A DNA stretch of 64,000 bases. Source: Rhynchopus sp. YZ270_cl-10 (lineage: Eukaryota > Euglenozoa > Diplonemea > Diplonemida > Diplonemidae). Under the pieces are notes generated by a model. It saw only the letters and a list, made by a program, of their open reading frames with translations, did not search any database and was not told the DNA's origin. The DNA lies in the NCBI GenBank assembly GCA_964035575.1, contig OZ037841.1:1820252-1884251 (forward strand). The letters run 5' to 3'. The translations under genes were made by a program, and so were the position numbers. Below are positions 51,103 through 64,000 of the stretch, in pieces (positions within the stretch are counted from its first letter, which is position 1; each line of letters begins with the position of its first letter).

Positions 51103-54100
51103 CTAGAAGAAAGCTCGCTAAAATGTGGCAGGATGGTGTGGTTGTGAGGTATATGGCTCCGCCGCGAATTAATGTTGAAAAGAGTAGTATCATTCAGCAA
51201 ATGCAGAAATGATGTGCCTATTCATTCATAGAAAACCTGAAATGACACGGAAAAGTCGAAAAAATGAGGGAGGATGTAGTTTTGAGGCACGTTGCTACGC
51301 CGCGAATTATTGATACATGCTGCTGACATGACTGATACAGTAAAAGATTATCAGAAAAGGTCACTGAAATGTAGCAGGATTTACCCACTGAATATTTGGA
51401 CAAAAACTGCTAAATTTAGCAGTTTAGCAGTGTGTTTAAGGAAGGATATTTTGCTCCGCCGCTAATATTGACACATAAGAGACTGTGGTTGTTAAGCTGT
51501 TTGGATCCGCCGCAAAATTACTCACAGGGATAAGAAAGCTCGCCAACATGTAGCAAGCTTGTCTGGTTGTGGTGTGGTTGCTCCGCCGCTATTAATTTTT
51601 CAGGTTTGCATGACTATAAGAAAGTTTGCACAGTTTGCACAATGTTATTTACTATCATCTCCGGGGAAGACTGCTACCAGTGTCAAAATAATGGTACTTG
51701 TGTGCTTGGCTATTTTCCACACATCTTAACGTAAGGAAGGCACGTTTATTTTGAGACTTCCCATGTTTGACAAAGTTGTGTGGCAAGCGATAATCGTTGT
51801 GCTTCCAATGAACAACGACACTGTTCTAAATACTGACTTGTGCTGGGAAGCCTGTCATCAATGTCAAAAATATGGTGGTTTTCTGTTTTCTAAAATCATG
51901 TAAAAACTGATACATGCATTTTAAGTCAAAAATACCCATTTCTCAGTGCAAATTGACCCCACCACAGCACGCACAGACTCCAGAGACCCAAAATCAAAAT
52001 TTTTTTTTTTTGATTTTTTGTAGGCAAAAATTGCTTGGAAAATTTTTTGGTCAAAAATCCTGGTTTTTGGGGTATCATACATGTGTATGACCAATTTTCA
52101 GGTGGCCAAAAGTGGTGTCTGACCCCCATGTCCAGGTTATGGAAATGTCCTATGAAGCCATTGCGAAGGAATTTGGTACTTTTGAGCATTGCACATTATG
52201 TACTGACCAAAAAACCCACACAATACCCCAAAAACACCAAAAAACATGTAAAAACTGAAACATGAATTTTAGGTCAAAAATACCCATTTCTCAGCGCAAA
52301 TTGACCCCATCACAGCACACACAGACTCCGGAGAGCCAAAATCAAAAATTTTTTTTTTCGATTTTTTGTAGGCAAAAATTGCTGGGAAAAATTTTTTGGT
52401 CAAAATCCTGGTTTTTGGGGTCTCATACGTGTGTATGACCAAATTTTAGCTGCTCTAATGTGGTGTCTGACCCCCATGTTCAGGTTATGGAAATGTCCTA
52501 TGAAGCGATTGTCGAAGGAATTTTGTACTTTTGAGCATTGCACATTATGTACTGACCAAAAAACCCACCTAAAACCCCCAAAACACCAAAAATCATGTAA
52601 AAACTGATACATGCATTTTAGGTCAAAAATACCCATTTCTCAGCGCAAATTGACCCCATCACAGCACACACAGACTCCGGAGAGCCAAAATCAAAAATTT
52701 TTTTTTTCGATTTTTTGTAGGCAAAAATTGCTGGGAAAAATTTTTTGGTCAAAATCCTGGTTTTTGGGGTCTCATACGTGTGTATGACCAAATTTTAGCT
52801 GCTCTAATGTGGTGTCTGACCCCCATGTTCAGGTTATGGAAATGTCCTATGAAGCTATTGTCGAAGGAATTTTGTACTTTTGAGCATTGCACATTATGTA
52901 CTGACCAAAAAACCCACCTAAAACCCTCAAAACACCAAAAATCATGTAAAAACTGATACATGCATTTTAGGTCAAAAATACCCATTTCTCAGCGCAAATT
53001 GACCCCACCACAGCACACACAGACTCCGGAGACCCAAAATCAAAAATATTTTTTTTCGATTTTTTGTAGGCAAAAATTGCTGGGAAAAATTTTTTGGTCA
53101 AAATCCTGGTTTTTGGGGTCTCACACATGTGTATTACCAAATTTTAGGTGGTCAAAAGTTGAGTCTGACCCCCATGTCCAGGTTATGGAAATGTCCTATG
53201 AAGCGATTGTCGAAGGAATTTTGTACTTTTGAGCATCAGAAATTAGGTACTGACCAAAAAACCCACCTAAAACCCCAAAAACACCAAAAATCATGTAAAA
53301 ACTGATACATGCATTTTAGGTCAAAAATACCCATTTCTCAGCGCAAATTGACCCCATCACAGCACACACAGACTCCGGAGAGCCAAAATCAAAAATTTTT
53401 TTTTTCGATTTTTTGTAGGCAAAAATTGCTGGGAAAAATTTTTTGGTCAAAATCCTGGTTTTTGGGGTCTCATACGTGTGTATGACCAAATTTTAGCTGC
53501 TCTAATGTGGTGTCTGACCCCCATGTTCAGGTTATGGAAATGTCCTATGAAGCGATTGTCGAAGGAATTTTGTACTTTTGAGCATTGCACATTATGTACT
53601 GACCAAAAAACCCACCTAAAACCCCAAAAACACCAAAAATCATGTAAAAACTGATACATGCATTTTAGGTCAAAAATACCCATTTCTCAGCGCAAATTGA
53701 CCCCATCACTGCACGCACAGACTCCGGAGAGCCAAAATCAAAAATTTTTTTTTTCGATTTTTTGTAGGCAAAAATTGCTGGGAAAAATTTTTTGGTCAAA
53801 ATCCTGGTTTTTGGGGTCTCATACATGTGTATGACCAAATTTTAGGTGGTCAAAAGTGGAGTCTGACCCCCATGTCCAGGTTATGGAAATGTCATATGAA
53901 GCCATTGCTGAAGGAATTTTGCACTTTTGCGCATCAACAATTATGTACTGGGCATTTTTCCCACACAAATTTGACCCAGTACTCAAGGTCAATTTGACCT
54001 TGGTTCTTCTCTCAGGGTCTTCTGACCAATTTTTAACATGTCTAAAATGGTATCTGACCCCCATGTCCAGGTCATAAAAACGCCCAATCAGTCCATTAAA

Positions 54101-54560
54101 GCCACAGATTTGATGTTTTGAGTAGTTGTGGTTAAATGTGGCCCAATTTTCCCAGCCAAAAAATGACCCCAAAAATCACGAAAAAAAATATTTTAAAGCC
54201 GATACACTTACACACCTAAATTTGGCCCAATATGTCCAATCTGGTCCTCCAGGGTGGCAATGGCCTCATTTTATGGGCATACTGGCCATATTTCATACTT
54301 ATGTCACATTTTGAAATTTTCGTCACATACAATACACACACCTTAGAACCACAAAATATCGTCAATTCCTTCACAAAAATAGCCGTGAAATGCCGCACCC
54401 ATTTTAGGTATCTTCAGAAAATGCTAACATCCAAACCCAGTACATTACGTCGTTTTTGGGCCCCAATCTACCGGAGTGTATTATGAGAAATACTGGGACC
54501 ACGCGATCCAGCAATCCTGCAGCGTCGCCATTTTGTACCCCTCAAACCCGTAATAACTAG
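51103..54560 (+). repeat. Macrosatellite tail, copy 2 (3.46 kb)
   Basis: Near-identical to 45,490-49,302 at offset 5,613 up to the second 349-bp unit and offset 5,264 after it, so copy 2 has six 349-bp units (from 51,897) instead of seven. It contains the same degenerate CTCCGCCGC repeats (51,103-51,896) and unique end (53,955-54,560). No gene. Confidence 0.95.
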
Positions 54561-57500
54561 AAACCCGCAAACCCGCAAACCCGCAAACCCGCAAACCCGC
54601 AAACCCGCAAACCCGCAAACCCGCAAACCCGCAAACCCGCAAACCCGCAAACCCGCAAACCCGCAAACCCGCAAACCCGCAAACCCGCAAACCCGCAAAC
54701 CCGCAAACCCGCAAACCCGCAAACCCGCAAACCCGCAAACCCGCAAACCCGCAAACCCGCAAACCCGCAAACCCGCAAACCCGCAAACCCGCAAACCCGC
54801 AAACCCGCAAACCCGCAAACCCGCAAACCCGCAAACCCGCAAACCCGCAAACCCGCAAACCCGCAAACCCGCAAACCCGCAAACCCGCAAACCCGCAAAC
54901 CCGCAAACCCGCAAACCCGCAAACCCGCAAACCCGCAAACCCGCAAACCCGCAAACCCGCAAACCCGCAAACCCGCAAACCCGCAAACCCGCAAACCCGC
55001 AAACCCGCAAACCCGCAAACCCGCAAACCCGCAAACCCGCAAACCCGCAAACCCGCAAACCCGCAAACCCGCAAACCCGCAAACCCGCAAACCCGCAAAC
55101 CCGCAAACCCGCAAACCCGCAAACCCGCAAACCCGCAAACCCGCAAACCCGCAAACCCGCAAACCCGCAAACCCGCAAACCCGCAAACCCGCAAACCCGC
55201 AAACCCGCAAACCCGCAAACCCGCAAACCCGCAAACCCGCAAACCCGCAAACCCGCAAACCCGCAAACCCGCAAACCCGCAAACCCGCAAACCCGCAAAC
55301 CCGCAAACCCGCAAACCCGCAAACCCGCAAACCCGCAAACCCGCAAACCCGCAAACCCGCAAACCCGCAAACCCGCAAACCCGCAAACCCGCAAACCCGC
55401 AAACCCGCAAACCCGCAAACCCGCAAACCCGCAAACCCGCAAACCCGCAAACCCGCAAACCCGCAAACCCGCAAACCCGCAAACCCGCAAACCCGCAAAC
55501 CCGCAAACCCGCAAACCCGCAAACCCGCAAACCCGCAAACCCGCAAACCCGCAAACCCGCAAACCCGCAAACCCGCAAACCCGCAAACCCGCAAACCCGC
55601 AAACCCGCAAACCCGCAAACCCGCAAACCCGCAAACCCGCAAACCCGCAAACCCGCAAACCCGCAAACCCGCAAACCCGCAAACCCGCAAACCCGCAAAC
55701 CCGCAAACCCGCAAACCCGCAAACCCGCAAACCCGCAAACCCGCAAACCCGCAAACCCGCAAACCCGCAAACCCGCAAACCCGCAAACCCGCAAACCCGC
55801 AAACCCGCAAACCCGCAAACCCGCAAACCCGCAAACCCGCAAACCCGCAAACCCGCAAACCCGCAAACCCGCAAACCCGCAAACCCGCAAACCCGCAAAC
55901 CCGCAAACCCGCAAACCCGCAAACCCGCAAACCCGCAAACCCGCAAACCCGCAAACCCGCAAACCCGCAAACCCGCAAACCCGCAAACCCGCAAACCCGC
56001 AAACCCGCAAACCCGCAAACCCGCAAACCCGCAAACCCGCAAACCCGCAAACCCGCAAACCCGCAAACCCGCAAACCCGCAAACCCGCAAACCCGCAAAC
56101 CCGCAAACCCGCAAACCCGCAAACCCGCAAACCCGCAAACCCGCAAACCCGCAAACCCGCAAACCCGCAAACCCGCAAACCCGCAAACCCGCAAACCCGC
56201 AAACCCGCAAACCCGCAAACCCGCAAACCCGCAAACCCGCAAACCCGCAAACCCGCAAACCCGCAAACCCGCAAACCCGCAAACCCGCAAACCCGCAAAC
56301 CCGCAAACCCGCAAACCCGCAAACCCGCAAACCCGCAAACCCGCAAACCCGCAAACCCGCAAACCCGCAAACCCGCAAACCCGCAAACCCGCAAACCCGC
56401 AAACCCGCAAACCCGCAAACCCGCAAACCCGCAAACCCGCAAACCCGCAAACCCGCAAACCCGCAAACCCGCAAACCCGCAAACCCGCAAACCCGCAAAC
56501 CCGCAAACCCGCAAACCCGCAAACCCGCAAACCCGCAAACCCGCAAACCCGCAAACCCGCAAACCCGCAAACCCGCAAACCCGCAAACCCGCAAACCCGC
56601 AAACCCGCAAACCCGCAAACCCGCAAACCCGCAAACCCGCAAACCCGCAAACCCGCAAACCCGCAAACCCGCAAACCCGCAAACCCGCAAACCCGCAAAC
56701 CCGCAAACCCGCAAACCCGCAAACCCGCAAACCCGCAAACCCGCAAACCCGCAAACCCGCAAACCCGCAAACCCGCAAACCCGCAAACCCGCAAACCCGC
56801 AAACCCGCAAACCCGCAAACCCGCAAACCCGCAAACCCGCAAACCCGCAAACCCGCAAACCCGCAAACCCGCAAACCCGCAAACCCGCAAACCCGCAAAC
56901 CCGCAAACCCGCAAACCCGCAAACCCGCAAACCCGCAAACCCGCAAACCCGCAAACCCGCAAACCCGCAAACCCGCAAACCCGCAAACCCGCAAACCCGC
57001 AAACCCGCAAACCCGCAAACCCGCAAACCCGCAAACCCGCAAACCCGCAAACCCGCAAACCCGCAAACCCGCAAACCCGCAAACCCGCAAACCCGCAAAC
57101 CCGCAAACCCGCAAACCCGCAAACCCGCAAACCCGCAAACCCGCAAACCCGCAAACCCGCAAACCCGCAAACCCGCAAACCCGCAAACCCGCAAACCCGC
57201 AAACCCGCAAACCCGCAAACCCGCAAACCCGCAAACCCGCAAACCCGCAAACCCGCAAACCCGCAAACCCGCAAACCCGCAAACCCGCAAACCCGCAAAC
57301 CCGCAAACCCGCAAACCCGCAAACCCGCAAACCCGCAAACCCGCAAACCCGCAAACCCGCAAACCCGCAAACCCGCAAACCCGCAAACCCGCAAACCCGC
57401 AAACCCGCAAACCCGCAAACCCGCAAACCCGCAAACCCGCAAACCCGCAAACCCGCAAACCCGCAAACCCGCAAACCCGCAAACCCGCAAACCCGCAAAC

Positions 57501-60500
57501 CCGCAAACCCGCAAACCCGCAAACCCGCAAACCCGCAAACCCGCAAACCCGCAAACCCGCAAACCCGCAAACCCGCAAACCCGCAAACCCGCAAACCCGC
57601 AAACCCGCAAACCCGCAAACCCGCAAACCCGCAAACCCGCAAACCCGCAAACCCGCAAACCCGCAAACCCGCAAACCCGCAAACCCGCAAACCCGCAAAC
57701 CCGCAAACCCGCAAACCCGCAAACCCGCAAACCCGCAAACCCGCAAACCCGCAAACCCGCAAACCCGCAAACCCGCAAACCCGCAAACCCGCAAACCCGC
57801 AAACCCGCAAACCCGCAAACCCGCAAACCCGCAAACCCGCAAACCCGCAAACCCGCAAACCCGCAAACCCGCAAACCCGCAAACCCGCAAACCCGCAAAC
57901 CCGCAAACCCGCAAACCCGCAAACCCGCAAACCCGCAAACCCGCAAACCCGCAAACCCGCAAACCCGCAAACCCGCAAACCCGCAAACCCGCAAACCCGC
58001 AAACCCGCAAACCCGCAAACCCGCAAACCCGCAAACCCGCAAACCCGCAAACCCGCAAACCCGCAAACCCGCAAACCCGCAAACCCGCAAACCCGCAAAC
58101 CCGCAAACCCGCAAACCCGCAAACCCGCAAACCCGCAAACCCGCAAACCCGCAAACCCGCAAACCCGCAAACCCGCAAACCCGCAAACCCGCAAACCCGC
58201 AAACCCGCAAACCCGCAAACCCGCAAACCCGCAAACCCGCAAACCCGCAAACCCGCAAACCCGCAAACCCGCAAACCCGCAAACCCGCAAACCCGCAAAC
58301 CCGCAAACCCGCAAACCCGCAAACCCGCAAACCCGCAAACCCGCAAACCCGCAAACCCGCAAACCCGCAAACCCGCAAACCCGCAAACCCGCAAACCCGC
58401 AAACCCGCAAACCCGCAAACCCGCAAACCCGCAAACCCGCAAACCCGCAAACCCGCAAACCCGCAAACCCGCAAACCCGCAAACCCGCAAACCCGCAAAC
58501 CCGCAAACCCGCAAACCCGCAAACCCGCAAACCCGCAAACCCGCAAACCCGCAAACCCGCAAACCCGCAAACCCGCAAACCCGCAAACCCGCAAACCCGC
58601 AAACCCGCAAACCCGCAAACCCGCAAACCCGCAAACCCGCAAACCCGCAAACCCGCAAACCCGCAAACCCGCAAACCCGCAAACCCGCAAACCCGCAAAC
58701 CCGCAAACCCGCAAACCCGCAAACCCGCAAACCCGCAAACCCGCAAACCCGCAAACCCGCAAACCCGCAAACCCGCAAACCCGCAAACCCGCAAACCCGC
58801 AAACCCGCAAACCCGCAAACCCGCAAACCCGCAAACCCGCAAACCCGCAAACCCGCAAACCCGCAAACCCGCAAACCCGCAAACCCGCAAACCCGCAAAC
58901 CCGCAAACCCGCAAACCCGCAAACCCGCAAACCCGCAAACCCGCAAACCCGCAAACCCGCAAACCCGCAAACCCGCAAACCCGCAAACCCGCAAACCCGC
59001 AAACCCGCAAACCCGCAAACCCGCAAACCCGCAAACCCGCAAACCCGCAAACCCGCAAACCCGCAAACCCGCAAACCCGCAAACCCGCAAACCCGCAAAC
59101 CCGCAAACCCGCAAACCCGCAAACCCGCAAACCCGCAAACCCGCAAACCCGCAAACCCGCAAACCCGCAAACCCGCAAACCCGCAAACCCGCAAACCCGC
59201 AAACCCGCAAACCCGCAAACCCGCAAACCCGCAAACCCGCAAACCCGCAAACCCGCAAACCCGCAAACCCGCAAACCCGCAAACCCGCAAACCCGCAAAC
59301 CCGCAAACCCGCAAACCCGCAAACCCGCAAACCCGCAAACCCGCAAACCCGCAAACCCGCAAACCCGCAAACCCGCAAACCCGCAAACCCGCAAACCCGC
59401 AAACCCGCAAACCCGCAAACCCGCAAACCCGCAAACCCGCAAACCCGCAAACCCGCAAACCCGCAAACCCGCAAACCCGCAAACCCGCAAACCCGCAAAC
59501 CCGCAAACCCGCAAACCCGCAAACCCGCAAACCCGCAAACCCGCAAACCCGCAAACCCGCAAACCCGCAAACCCGCAAACCCGCAAACCCGCAAACCCGC
59601 AAACCCGCAAACCCGCAAACCCGCAAACCCGCAAACCCGCAAACCCGCAAACCCGCAAACCCGCAAACCCGCAAACCCGCAAACCCGCAAACCCGCAAAC
59701 CCGCAAACCCGCAAACCCGCAAACCCGCAAACCCGCAAACCCGCAAACCCGCAAACCCGCAAACCCGCAAACCCGCAAACCCGCAAACCCGCAAACCCGC
59801 AAACCCGCAAACCCGCAAACCCGCAAACCCGCAAACCCGCAAACCCGCAAACCCGCAAACCCGCAAACCCGCAAACCCGCAAACCCGCAAACCCGCAAAC
59901 CCGCAAACCCGCAAACCCGCAAACCCGCAAACCCGCAAACCCGCAAACCCGCAAACCCGCAAACCCGCAAACCCGCAAACCCGCAAACCCGCAAACCCGC
60001 AAACCCGCAAACCCGCAAACCCGCAAACCCGCAAACCCGCAAACCCGCAAACCCGCAAACCCGCAAACCCGCAAACCCGCAAACCCGCAAACCCGCAAAC
60101 CCGCAAACCCGCAAACCCGCAAACCCGCAAACCCGCAAACCCGCAAACCCGCAAACCCGCAAACCCGCAAACCCGCAAACCCGCAAACCCGCAAACCCGC
60201 AAACCCGCAAACCCGCAAACCCGCAAACCCGCAAACCCGCAAACCCGCAAACCCGCAAACCCGCAAACCCGCAAACCCGCAAACCCGCAAACCCGCAAAC
60301 CCGCAAACCCGCAAACCCGCAAACCCGCAAACCCGCAAACCCGCAAACCCGCAAACCCGCAAACCCGCAAACCCGCAAACCCGCAAACCCGCAAACCCGC
60401 AAACCCGCAAACCCGCAAACCCGCAAACCCGCAAACCCGCAAACCCGCAAACCCGCAAACCCGCAAACCCGCAAACCCGCAAACCCGCAAACCCGCAAAC

Positions 60501-63500
60501 CCGCAAACCCGCAAACCCGCAAACCCGCAAACCCGCAAACCCGCAAACCCGCAAACCCGCAAACCCGCAAACCCGCAAACCCGCAAACCCGCAAACCCGC
60601 AAACCCGCAAACCCGCAAACCCGCAAACCCGCAAACCCGCAAACCCGCAAACCCGCAAACCCGCAAACCCGCAAACCCGCAAACCCGCAAACCCGCAAAC
60701 CCGCAAACCCGCAAACCCGCAAACCCGCAAACCCGCAAACCCGCAAACCCGCAAACCCGCAAACCCGCAAACCCGCAAACCCGCAAACCCGCAAACCCGC
60801 AAACCCGCAAACCCGCAAACCCGCAAACCCGCAAACCCGCAAACCCGCAAACCCGCAAACCCGCAAACCCGCAAACCCGCAAACCCGCAAACCCGCAAAC
60901 CCGCAAACCCGCAAACCCGCAAACCCGCAAACCCGCAAACCCGCAAACCCGCAAACCCGCAAACCCGCAAACCCGCAAACCCGCAAACCCGCAAACCCGC
61001 AAACCCGCAAACCCGCAAACCCGCAAACCCGCAAACCCGCAAACCCGCAAACCCGCAAACCCGCAAACCCGCAAACCCGCAAACCCGCAAACCCGCAAAC
61101 CCGCAAACCCGCAAACCCGCAAACCCGCAAACCCGCAAACCCGCAAACCCGCAAACCCGCAAACCCGCAAACCCGCAAACCCGCAAACCCGCAAACCCGC
61201 AAACCCGCAAACCCGCAAACCCGCAAACCCGCAAACCCGCAAACCCGCAAACCCGCAAACCCGCAAACCCGCAAACCCGCAAACCCGCAAACCCGCAAAC
61301 CCGCAAACCCGCAAACCCGCAAACCCGCAAACCCGCAAACCCGCAAACCCGCAAACCCGCAAACCCGCAAACCCGCAAACCCGCAAACCCGCAAACCCGC
61401 AAACCCGCAAACCCGCAAACCCGCAAACCCGCAAACCCGCAAACCCGCAAACCCGCAAACCCGCAAACCCGCAAACCCGCAAACCCGCAAACCCGCAAAC
61501 CCGCAAACCCGCAAACCCGCAAACCCGCAAACCCGCAAACCCGCAAACCCGCAAACCCGCAAACCCGCAAACCCGCAAACCCGCAAACCCGCAAACCCGC
61601 AAACCCGCAAACCCGCAAACCCGCAAACCCGCAAACCCGCAAACCCGCAAACCCGCAAACCCGCAAACCCGCAAACCCGCAAACCCGCAAACCCGCAAAC
61701 CCGCAAACCCGCAAACCCGCAAACCCGCAAACCCGCAAACCCGCAAACCCGCAAACCCGCAAACCCGCAAACCCGCAAACCCGCAAACCCGCAAACCCGC
61801 AAACCCGCAAACCCGCAAACCCGCAAACCCGCAAACCCGCAAACCCGCAAACCCGCAAACCCGCAAACCCGCAAACCCGCAAACCCGCAAACCCGCAAAC
61901 CCGCAAACCCGCAAACCCGCAAACCCGCAAACCCGCAAACCCGCAAACCCGCAAACCCGCAAACCCGCAAACCCGCAAACCCGCAAACCCGCAAACCCGC
62001 AAACCCGCAAACCCGCAAACCCGCAAACCCGCAAACCCGCAAACCCGCAAACCCGCAAACCCGCAAACCCGCAAACCCGCAAACCCGCAAACCCGCAAAC
62101 CCGCAAACCCGCAAACCCGCAAACCCGCAAACCCGCAAACCCGCAAACCCGCAAACCCGCAAACCCGCAAACCCGCAAACCCGCAAACCCGCAAACCCGC
62201 AAACCCGCAAACCCGCAAACCCGCAAACCCGCAAACCCGCAAACCCGCAAACCCGCAAACCCGCAAACCCGCAAACCCGCAAACCCGCAAACCCGCAAAC
62301 CCGCAAACCCGCAAACCCGCAAACCCGCAAACCCGCAAACCCGCAAACCCGCAAACCCGCAAACCCGCAAACCCGCAAACCCGCAAACCCGCAAACCCGC
62401 AAACCCGCAAACCCGCAAACCCGCAAACCCGCAAACCCGCAAACCCGCAAACCCGCAAACCCGCAAACCCGCAAACCCGCAAACCCGCAAACCCGCAAAC
62501 CCGCAAACCCGCAAACCCGCAAACCCGCAAACCCGCAAACCCGCAAACCCGCAAACCCGCAAACCCGCAAACCCGCAAACCCGCAAACCCGCAAACCCGC
62601 AAACCCGCAAACCCGCAAACCCGCAAACCCGCAAACCCGCAAACCCGCAAACCCGCAAACCCGCAAACCCGCAAACCCGCAAACCCGCAAACCCGCAAAC
62701 CCGCAAACCCGCAAACCCGCAAACCCGCAAACCCGCAAACCCGCAAACCCGCAAACCCGCAAACCCGCAAACCCGCAAACCCGCAAACCCGCAAACCCGC
62801 AAACCCGCAAACCCGCAAACCCGCAAACCCGCAAACCCGCAAACCCGCAAACCCGCAAACCCGCAAACCCGCAAACCCGCAAACCCGCAAACCCGCAAAC
62901 CCGCAAACCCGCAAACCCGCAAACCCGCAAACCCGCAAACCCGCAAACCCGCAAACCCGCAAACCCGCAAACCCGCAAACCCGCAAACCCGCAAACCCGC
63001 AAACCCGCAAACCCGCAAACCCGCAAACCCGCAAACCCGCAAACCCGCAAACCCGCAAACCCGCAAACCCGCAAACCCGCAAACCCGCAAACCCGCAAAC
63101 CCGCAAACCCGCAAACCCGCAAACCCGCAAACCCGCAAACCCGCAAACCCGCAAACCCGCAAACCCGCAAACCCGCAAACCCGCAAACCCGCAAACCCGC
63201 AAACCCGCAAACCCGCAAACCCGCAAACCCGCAAACCCGCAAACCCGCAAACCCGCAAACCCGCAAACCCGCAAACCCGCAAACCCGCAAACCCGCAAAC
63301 CCGCAAACCCGCAAACCCGCAAACCCGCAAACCCGCAAACCCGCAAACCCGCAAACCCGCAAACCCGCAAACCCGCAAACCCGCAAACCCGCAAACCCGC
63401 AAACCCGCAAACCCGCAAACCCGCAAACCCGCAAACCCGCAAACCCGCAAACCCGCAAACCCGCAAACCCGCAAACCCGCAAACCCGCAAACCCGCAAAC

Positions 63501-64000
63501 CCGCAAACCCGCAAACCCGCAAACCCGCAAACCCGCAAACCCGCAAACCCGCAAACCCGCAAACCCGCAAACCCGCAAACCCGCAAACCCGCAAACCCGC
63601 AAACCCGCAAACCCGCAAACCCGCAAACCCGCAAACCCGCAAAACCCGCAAACCCGCAAACCCGCAAACCCGCAAACCCGCAAACCCGCAAACCCGCAAA
63701 CCGCAAACCCGCAAACCCGCAAACCCGCAAACCGCAAACCCGCAAACCCGCAACCCGCAAACCCGCAACCCAACCCGCAAACCCGCAAACCCGCAAACCC
63801 AACCCGCAACCCGCAAACCCGCAAACCCGCAAACCCGCAAACCCTAAACCCGCAAACCCGCAACCCGCAAACCCGCAAACCCGCAAAACCCGCAAACCCG
63901 CAAACCCGCAAACCCGCAAACCCGCAAACCCGCAAACCCGCAAACCCGTAAACCCGCAAACCCGCAAACCCGCAAACCCGCAAACGCCGCAAACCCGCAA
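54561..64000 (+). repeat. AAACCCGC array 3, at least 9.4 kb, continues past the window
   Basis: From 54,561 to 63,640 the 8-bp phase never slips (9,080 bp, 1,135 units). From 63,641 to the window end the units show single-base gains and losses (AAAACCCGC, AAACCGC, AACCCGC), one CCCTAAA-like unit (about 63,841) and one AAACCCGT unit (about 63,946). The plus strand is C-rich, so the G-rich strand GCGGGTTT points away from the window's right end. No frame contains a stop, so the very long ORFs here have no meaning. Confidence 0.98.

Noticed and set aside
46313..54172. Repeated 78-117-codon frames in the 349-bp satellite as a gene family
   Set aside because: They recur with the satellite period, have no start-context or domain support and are interrupted in the divergent units.
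54540..54565. Helitron 3' terminus (CTAG) at the end of the tail
   Set aside because: The tail ends CTAG before the array, which fits the CTRR rule, and a Helitron-like ORF is near, but I find no convincing hairpin 5-20 bp upstream and no TC 5' end. A four-base match is too weak.
54468..64000. Three overlapping minus-strand ORFs of more than 3,100 codons
   Set aside because: They are translations of a stop-free 8-bp repeat; all six frames are open. No other gene evidence.

Overview
The window is eukaryotic nuclear DNA, most likely from a free-living or parasitic protist. Five short GT-AG introns (55-199 nt) interrupt three of the genes, all recognisable genes lie on the + strand, the standard stop codons TAA, TAG and TGA are all used, and GC-richer coding blocks sit in AT-rich, T-tract-rich intergenic DNA. 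One-strand layout and conserved pyrimidine-rich leaders would suit a euglenozoan or another excavate, but nothing seen here fixes the lineage. No rRNA, tRNA or CRISPR array was recognised.

Gene region (3.8-37.3 kb). Four paralogous type-I membrane receptors come first (3,829-6,783; 11,021-13,392; 18,790-21,756; 22,493-25,462). Each has a signal peptide, an ectodomain with the fold signature of a 5'-nucleotidase (metallophosphatase-like part, then 5'-nucleotidase C-terminal part), a Cys-rich stalk, one membrane helix and a cytosolic class III nucleotidyl-cyclase-like domain. By sequence both enzyme domains have lost key catalytic residues. The copies are mosaics of one another. The second copy is broken by a 586-nt deletion that removes the stalk and most of the membrane helix. 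They are followed by a class-B-like J-protein with a large insertion, a 1,679-residue coiled-coil protein whose N-terminal part resembles a degenerate guanylate-binding protein, and a secreted proteinase-K-type subtilisin with a duplicated propeptide and CUB-like C-terminal modules.

Mobile and repeat DNA fills the gaps. There is a tandem foldback element (908-2,070) and an 81-bp terminal-inverted-repeat element with a 3-bp target duplication (2,072-2,152). A larger relative (39,588-40,980) sits inside one unit of a 170-bp tandem repeat whose neighbouring unit preserves the empty site. There are hAT-like and Tc1/mariner-like short elements, and an inverted-repeat-bounded composite (14,688-18,262). 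Clusters of short palindromes or 8-bp words lie at 15.2, 17.6, 39.7, 40.4, 41.9 and 42.0 kb.

Satellite region (43.3-64.0 kb). A 200-N assembly gap precedes a possible Helitron-type N-terminal ORF that runs in frame into an AAACCCGC array. Beyond this the DNA is a macrosatellite: a 3.5-3.8 kb tail (degenerate ~100-bp repeats, 349-bp tandem repeats, unique end) is present twice, each time starting and ending at AAACCCGC arrays. A 22-bp/218-240-bp higher-order satellite lies between the copies, and an essentially pure AAACCCGC array of at least 9.4 kb runs off the window. The 8-bp unit contains no stop codon in any frame, so the 3,000-residue ORFs there are artefacts.
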